Assembly (NCBI GenBank): GCA_013911195.1 | Contig: JACETS010000013.1 | Coordinates: 1-26,679 of the forward strand | Length of the DNA stretch: 26,679 bases | Origin: Verrucomicrobiales bacterium | GTDB taxonomy: Bacteria; Verrucomicrobiota; Verrucomicrobiia; Verrucomicrobiales; DEV007 | Direction of reading: 5' to 3' | In this document: in pieces, positions 23,661 through 26,679 of the stretch | How the letters are laid out: each line of letters opens with the position of its first letter | Position numbering within the stretch: the first letter of the stretch is position 1 | Position numbers and translations under genes: made by a program | The notes under the pieces: model-generated | Databases searched by the model: none | What the model saw: the letters and a program-made list of their open reading frames with translations, nothing else | What the model was told of the DNA's origin: nothing

Positions 23661-24293
23661 ATGAAATCGGTGGCTGAGGACTCGCTGCCAAAGTTGATTG
23701 TCGGCTTGGGTAATCCTGGAAAGAAATATCAGGATACTAGACACAATATTGGTTTTATGGTTCTTGACCAATTGGCCAATGAATGGTCAGCATCATTCCA
23801 TGATGACAAAAAAAGGAAAGCAGGCTGGGTTAAATGTGAAAACTATATTCTTGTAAAGCCATTGACCTATATGAATGAGAGTGGACAAGCCGTTGGTAAA
23901 ATTGCCGCTTTTCATAAAATTGAACCACATGAAGTTCTTGTTATTTATGATGACATGGATTTGGACCTTGGACGCTTAAGAATTCGTGCTGAAGGATCTG
24001 CAGGAGGCCATAACGGAGTCAGATCGATCATTTCGCACCTTGGTACTCAAAGATTTTCCCGATTGAGATTAGGTATCGGAAGGGGTTTTAATGAAGGAAT
24101 TGGGCATGTTTTGGGAAAATTTTGCCAAGATGAGCGATCAGAACTTGAAAAATCCATAAAAGAAGCGGTATTAGCTATCGGCTACATTGCCGAAAAGGGC
24201 CTTTCTGCTGCGATGACGAAATTTAATGCTTCACCTAAAGCGTCGAAAAATAAGTCAACCCAGCAAAAAAGCCTACCAAAAAACGACAATTAG
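23661..24293 (+). CDS. pth: Peptidyl-tRNA hydrolase
   Basis: This cytoplasmic enzyme releases tRNA from peptidyl-tRNAs that drop off the ribosome. The 210-residue chain has all the key Pth residues: N18 in GLGNPG, the catalytic H28 in TRHNIGF, N72 in LTYMNESG, D97 in YDDMDL and N118 in GGHNGVRSI. The RLGIGRG segment also matches. A basic lysine/serine-rich tail of about 20 residues (after residue 190) goes beyond the usual E. coli length and is probably disordered. The first ten residues before KLIVGLGNPG are also extra. The start is ATG, 24 bases after rplY, with no Shine-Dalgarno. Linkage to rplY suggests joint expression. Confidence 0.97.
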   Translation: MKSVAEDSLPKLIVGLGNPGKKYQDTRHNIGFMVLDQLANEWSASFHDDKKRKAGWVKCENYILVKPLTYMNESGQAVGKIAAFHKIEPHEVLVIYDDMDLDLGRLRIRAEGSAGGHNGVRSIISHLGTQRFSRLRLGIGRGFNEGIGHVLGKFCQDERSELEKSIKEAVLAIGYIAEKGLSAAMTKFNASPKASKNKSTQQKSLPKNDN

Positions 24294-24320
24294 TCCATAT
24301 CCCCCAATAATAAGCGAAAA

Positions 24321-24605
24321 ATGAAAAGAAATTACGAAGGTGTCATTGCACTTAACACAACCGGAAGAGAGGCTGACGTAGATCAACTCGTTCAGGAAAT
24401 AGGTAGAGAAATAGAAGAAGAGGGTGGTTCTTTGGAGCAAATCGAACAGATTGGTCACAAGGAATTTGCATATAATGCTCGTAAATTGGCAGGAGGCCAT
24501 TATGTGAATTATCAGTTTGAAGCCGAACCCTTGGTTATTGATAAAATTAAAACAAGATTAAAGCTTAATTCAGCGGTTCATTTACAGCATTACCAGATCC
24601 GTTAA
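24321..24605 (+). CDS. rpsF: 30S ribosomal protein S6
   Basis: A 94-residue small-subunit protein that binds 16S rRNA, normally together with S18. The chain begins with the family pattern YEGVIALNTTGREADVDQLV, continues through GGSLEQIEQIGHKEFAYNARKLAGGHYVNYQF, where the K-x-FAY-x-ARKL-x-GHYV core is diagnostic, and closes with LKLNSAVHLQHYQI. The length is within the normal range, without the acidic extension of E. coli S6. It starts 27 bases after pth and is followed 115 bases later by ssb. S18 (rpsR) and L9 (rplI), often in this operon, are not next to it in this window. Confidence 0.96.
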   Translation: MKRNYEGVIALNTTGREADVDQLVQEIGREIEEEGGSLEQIEQIGHKEFAYNARKLAGGHYVNYQFEAEPLVIDKIKTRLKLNSAVHLQHYQIR

Positions 24606-24720
24606 TTAGCTGTTCTTTTTTTTAAACATACTTTATTTTTGTTTGGGCATTATTAATAATAGTGCCAATTATTTTCTTTTTTAAGAAAGCCCCGATCAAT
24701 TTTTCACTTACACAATAATT

Positions 24721-25185
24721 ATGGCGAATGTAAATAAAGTTATTCTAATAGGAAATCTGACAAGAGATCCTGAAGTAAGATATACACCCAAGGGAACAGC
24801 TGTCACTGATATAGGATTGGCTGTGAATCGTGTCAGTTCCTCAGAGGGTGGTGAAAGAAGAGAAGAGACAACTTTTGTTGATGTGACCCTTTGGGGAAGA
24901 ACAGCTGAGATTGCTGGGGAATATTTGAATAAGGGAAGACCGGTCTATATTGAGGGTCGATTGCAGATGGATAGCTGGGACGATAAGAATACCGGGCAGA
25001 AAAGAACGAAACTCAAAGTCGTTGGAGAAAGTTTACAATTTTTAGGAAGCCGTGATGGTGGGGGTTCTAGTTCTGGTTCTCAGCCAAGCTCTGAATCAAA
25101 TTTCTCGGGATCAAGCAACCAGAACAGTGCACCCAACAATGACGGTGCCCAGTTTGATGCTGAAGATGATGACATTCCTTTTTAG
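24721..25185 (+). CDS. ssb: Single-stranded DNA-binding protein
   Basis: This 154-residue protein coats single-stranded DNA in replication, recombination and repair. The N-terminal OB fold (residues about 1-105) begins NKVILIGNLTRDPEVRYTPKG and holds the FVDVTLWGRTAE and VYIEGRLQMDSWDDK blocks, shown by the GNLTRDPE and GRLQ motifs. Residues about 110-145 are a flexible linker rich in Gly, Ser and Asn. The C terminus DAEDDDIPF is the canonical acidic tip that recruits partner proteins. The start is ATG without a Shine-Dalgarno. It converges with the gene on the minus strand, with only 16 bases between the two stops. Confidence 0.97.
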   Translation: MANVNKVILIGNLTRDPEVRYTPKGTAVTDIGLAVNRVSSSEGGERREETTFVDVTLWGRTAEIAGEYLNKGRPVYIEGRLQMDSWDDKNTGQKRTKLKVVGESLQFLGSRDGGGSSSGSQPSSESNFSGSSNQNSAPNNDGAQFDAEDDDIPF

Positions 25186-25201
25186 GAAAGTGAATTACCA
25201 G

Positions 25202-26679
25202 CTAGCTTTGGACATATTTATTAGTTTTATAAAATTTTGCTGATATAGCGATCATCAAAAGCAGGATTATAGAATAAATCCAATTCACTTTGTTTTCTTT
25301 GGTTATGCTAAGTGTGATTTCCAAAGGATCATCACCGTCTACTTGCACACTTCGCTTAAAAGTGAGCACGTTTCCTTGTTCTAGAAGCGTTACATCCAAT
25401 GCTTGAAGAGCTGGCTCTGCAGCAATTTGTTGCCCGACGATTCGAGAAGCAATTTTTTGGAGAGCATCATTTTCTTCTTTGGTGTTTCCTTGAAGTAAAT
25501 CATCAACCTGATCAGGCTTATAATTGATGTCTCCTTGTAGTAGAGGGTTGACATCAGCGGCTTGTTCTAAGAGTTCATTTTTGTTGAATACTGGATCTTC
25601 AACTCTGTTGTCTAGGTAAAAGCGTTGTCTACGTGTGTTAAGACCGACCACAGCTTGTTCTGTTTGAAGTTTTCTGAGCTGAACTCTTGCGTCTTCATTG
25701 GCTGCTTCATCAAGTCCTTTGATTTTGGAAAGTCTTTGAAAGGCACTTCGAGCTTTAGCCTGATCACCTTGTTCTTTCCATTTGTTAGCATTTTGAAAAT
25801 CAATCGACGCATCGTTTGCTCTTGCGCTATTCTTTGCTGAATAAGTATCTCTATAGCTACTTATACCCTTGAGAGATATACGGTTACCCTGTCCATAAAT
25901 GGATGAGTCTTGTAGTAAGTCGAGTGTGCCATCTTCATCAATAAGTTCATATCCTTCAGGTAGGACTACCTTCCATTGAATATTTTGTAATGGAACATTT
26001 AACTTTGGCCCCTCAAGGGTGAATTTTTTGGAGACTTTGTCTGAATTCATAAACCAAACCAATGAAACCGTGGCTGACGCGCTGTCTTCTTTAGGATAAA
26101 CATAGAATAGGTAAGAATCCTTCTCTTTGACAATGGCGGCACTTTGCCCATTGACAAAAGTATTCACAAGTTCTGCCTTTTCTGGAAGTTGTACTCTCAT
26201 TGTACTTTTTTCAACGAGCTCAATTTGCATCTCGGATTCGGTAATTGAAGTTCCATTGGTGGAAAAAAGTGTTTTGAATGTTCCACTGCTGACCCTGAGG
26301 TTTAAAGATTCAGCAACTGCATGTCTCTGAACTTTTACAGAAAGAGGTTGATCAGGTTCAACCGCCCTATAAGTGAGAGCAGCAACACTACGGTCTCGTG
26401 GATCTAGTAATTTTCTGGGAACACTTGACCAATCAATTTGATTCCACCCTCTGTCAGCACCATTAGCGGTCAACTCAAAATGTCCTGACATTCTTACGGC
26501 AACCCAATAAGAGGATTGTCCTACGTTTTCTAATTTGGCAGTGGTTATTTTTTCAAGGTTATTTTCTCGATCACCAGTTTTCTGATAATTAATCTCAACC
26601 TTTGAATTTCCTAATATTCTCCTTTTAAACTGAATTTCCCATAATCCTTCGGAGTTATTTCCTTCAACCTTAACAATAT
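25202..26679 (-). CDS. Unrecognised protein with C-terminal membrane anchor, 5' truncated by window edge
   Basis: The minus-strand frame stays open from its stop at 25202 to the right edge of the window, so the gene is cut; 491 residues are visible. The ATG at 26491 is internal: 62 in-frame residues precede it without a stop and look like the same kind of sequence. The visible N-terminal half is beta-rich with alternating hydrophobic residues. A middle segment (near 25690-25790) resembles one TPR-type helix pair, KWKEQGDQAKARSAFQRLSK, followed by VVGLNTRRQRFYLDNR. A single hydrophobic helix, NWIYSIILLLMIAISAKFY, lies about 10 residues from the C terminus with a short basic tail, suggesting a type I or tail-anchored protein whose bulk is on the outer side. 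No named family is recognised; similar large exported proteins occur in PVC bacteria, but that is an impression, not a match. Confidence 0.8.
   Translation of the reverse strand, partial: IVKVEGNNSEGLWEIQFKRRILGNSKVEINYQKTGDRENNLEKITTAKLENVGQSSYWVAVRMSGHFELTANGADRGWNQIDWSSVPRKLLDPRDRSVAALTYRAVEPDQPLSVKVQRHAVAESLNLRVSSGTFKTLFSTNGTSITESEMQIELVEKSTMRVQLPEKAELVNTFVNGQSAAIVKEKDSYLFYVYPKEDSASATVSLVWFMNSDKVSKKFTLEGPKLNVPLQNIQWKVVLPEGYELIDEDGTLDLLQDSSIYGQGNRISLKGISSYRDTYSAKNSARANDASIDFQNANKWKEQGDQAKARSAFQRLSKIKGLDEAANEDARVQLRKLQTEQAVVGLNTRRQRFYLDNRVEDPVFNKNELLEQAADVNPLLQGDINYKPDQVDDLLQGNTKEENDALQKIASRIVGQQIAAEPALQALDVTLLEQGNVLTFKRSVQVDGDDPLEITLSITKENKVNWIYSIILLLMIAISAKFYKTNKYVQS

Noticed and set aside
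24616..24623. Run of eight T after rpsF as an intrinsic terminator
   Set aside because: No GC-bearing stem precedes it; the nearby TTTCTT/AAGAAA hairpin (24673-24688) is AT-only and has no T tract after it.
26489..26491. ATG as the start of the minus-strand gene at the right edge
   Set aside because: Sixty-two in-frame residues precede it without a stop up to the window edge; the gene is cut rather than starting here.

Overview
The window is an AT-rich bacterial chromosome segment, densely coded on both strands, with no tRNA, rRNA, CRISPR array, insertion sequence or phage gene seen. A Verrucomicrobiota-like (PVC) origin is my best inference. It rests on the large secreted protein with thrombospondin-type-3 and LamG modules, an exosortase with a separate EpsI, PVC-style YxxALxxLE helical repeats in a small secreted protein, and the order prs-rplY-pth-rpsF-ssb. 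Phylum is not proven. Almost no gene has a recognisable Shine-Dalgarno sequence, and several surface-polysaccharide genes start with GTG or TTG.

Region 1 (1-3168) is the C-terminal part of DNA polymerase III alpha (dnaE), cut by the left edge. Region 2 (3194-19167, plus strand) is a polysaccharide export and assembly locus that begins 25 bases after dnaE. Its genes are, in order: a WecG/TagA glycosyltransferase, a small secreted coiled-coil protein, a Wzx-like flippase, a WecB-type UDP-GlcNAc 2-epimerase, a GT4-like glycosyltransferase, a 1282-residue secreted beta-helix/TSP3/LamG protein, a first Wzy/ligase-like membrane protein, a SAM methyltransferase, a second GT4 glycosyltransferase, a second O-antigen ligase-like protein with a TPR tail, and a Stealth-family sugar-phosphate transferase. 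This set can make a nucleotide sugar, build a lipid-linked repeat unit, flip it, polymerise or ligate it and decorate it. No initiating phosphoglycosyl transferase and no outer-membrane export (Wza/Wzc) genes are present here.

Region 3 (19193-21808, minus strand) converges on region 2. It encodes an exosortase, EpsI (start overlapping the exosortase stop) and an FkbM methyltransferase. Exosortase/EpsI pairs usually sit in exopolysaccharide loci and process PEP-CTERM-like proteins, but no such substrate is visible here.

Region 4 (21983-25185, plus strand) is housekeeping: prs, rplY (Ctc type), pth, rpsF, ssb. Region 5 (25202 to the right edge, minus strand) is the C-terminal part of an unrecognised protein with one C-terminal membrane anchor. 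No gene-free gap is longer than about 175 bases; the largest is the divergent exosortase/prs intergenic region.
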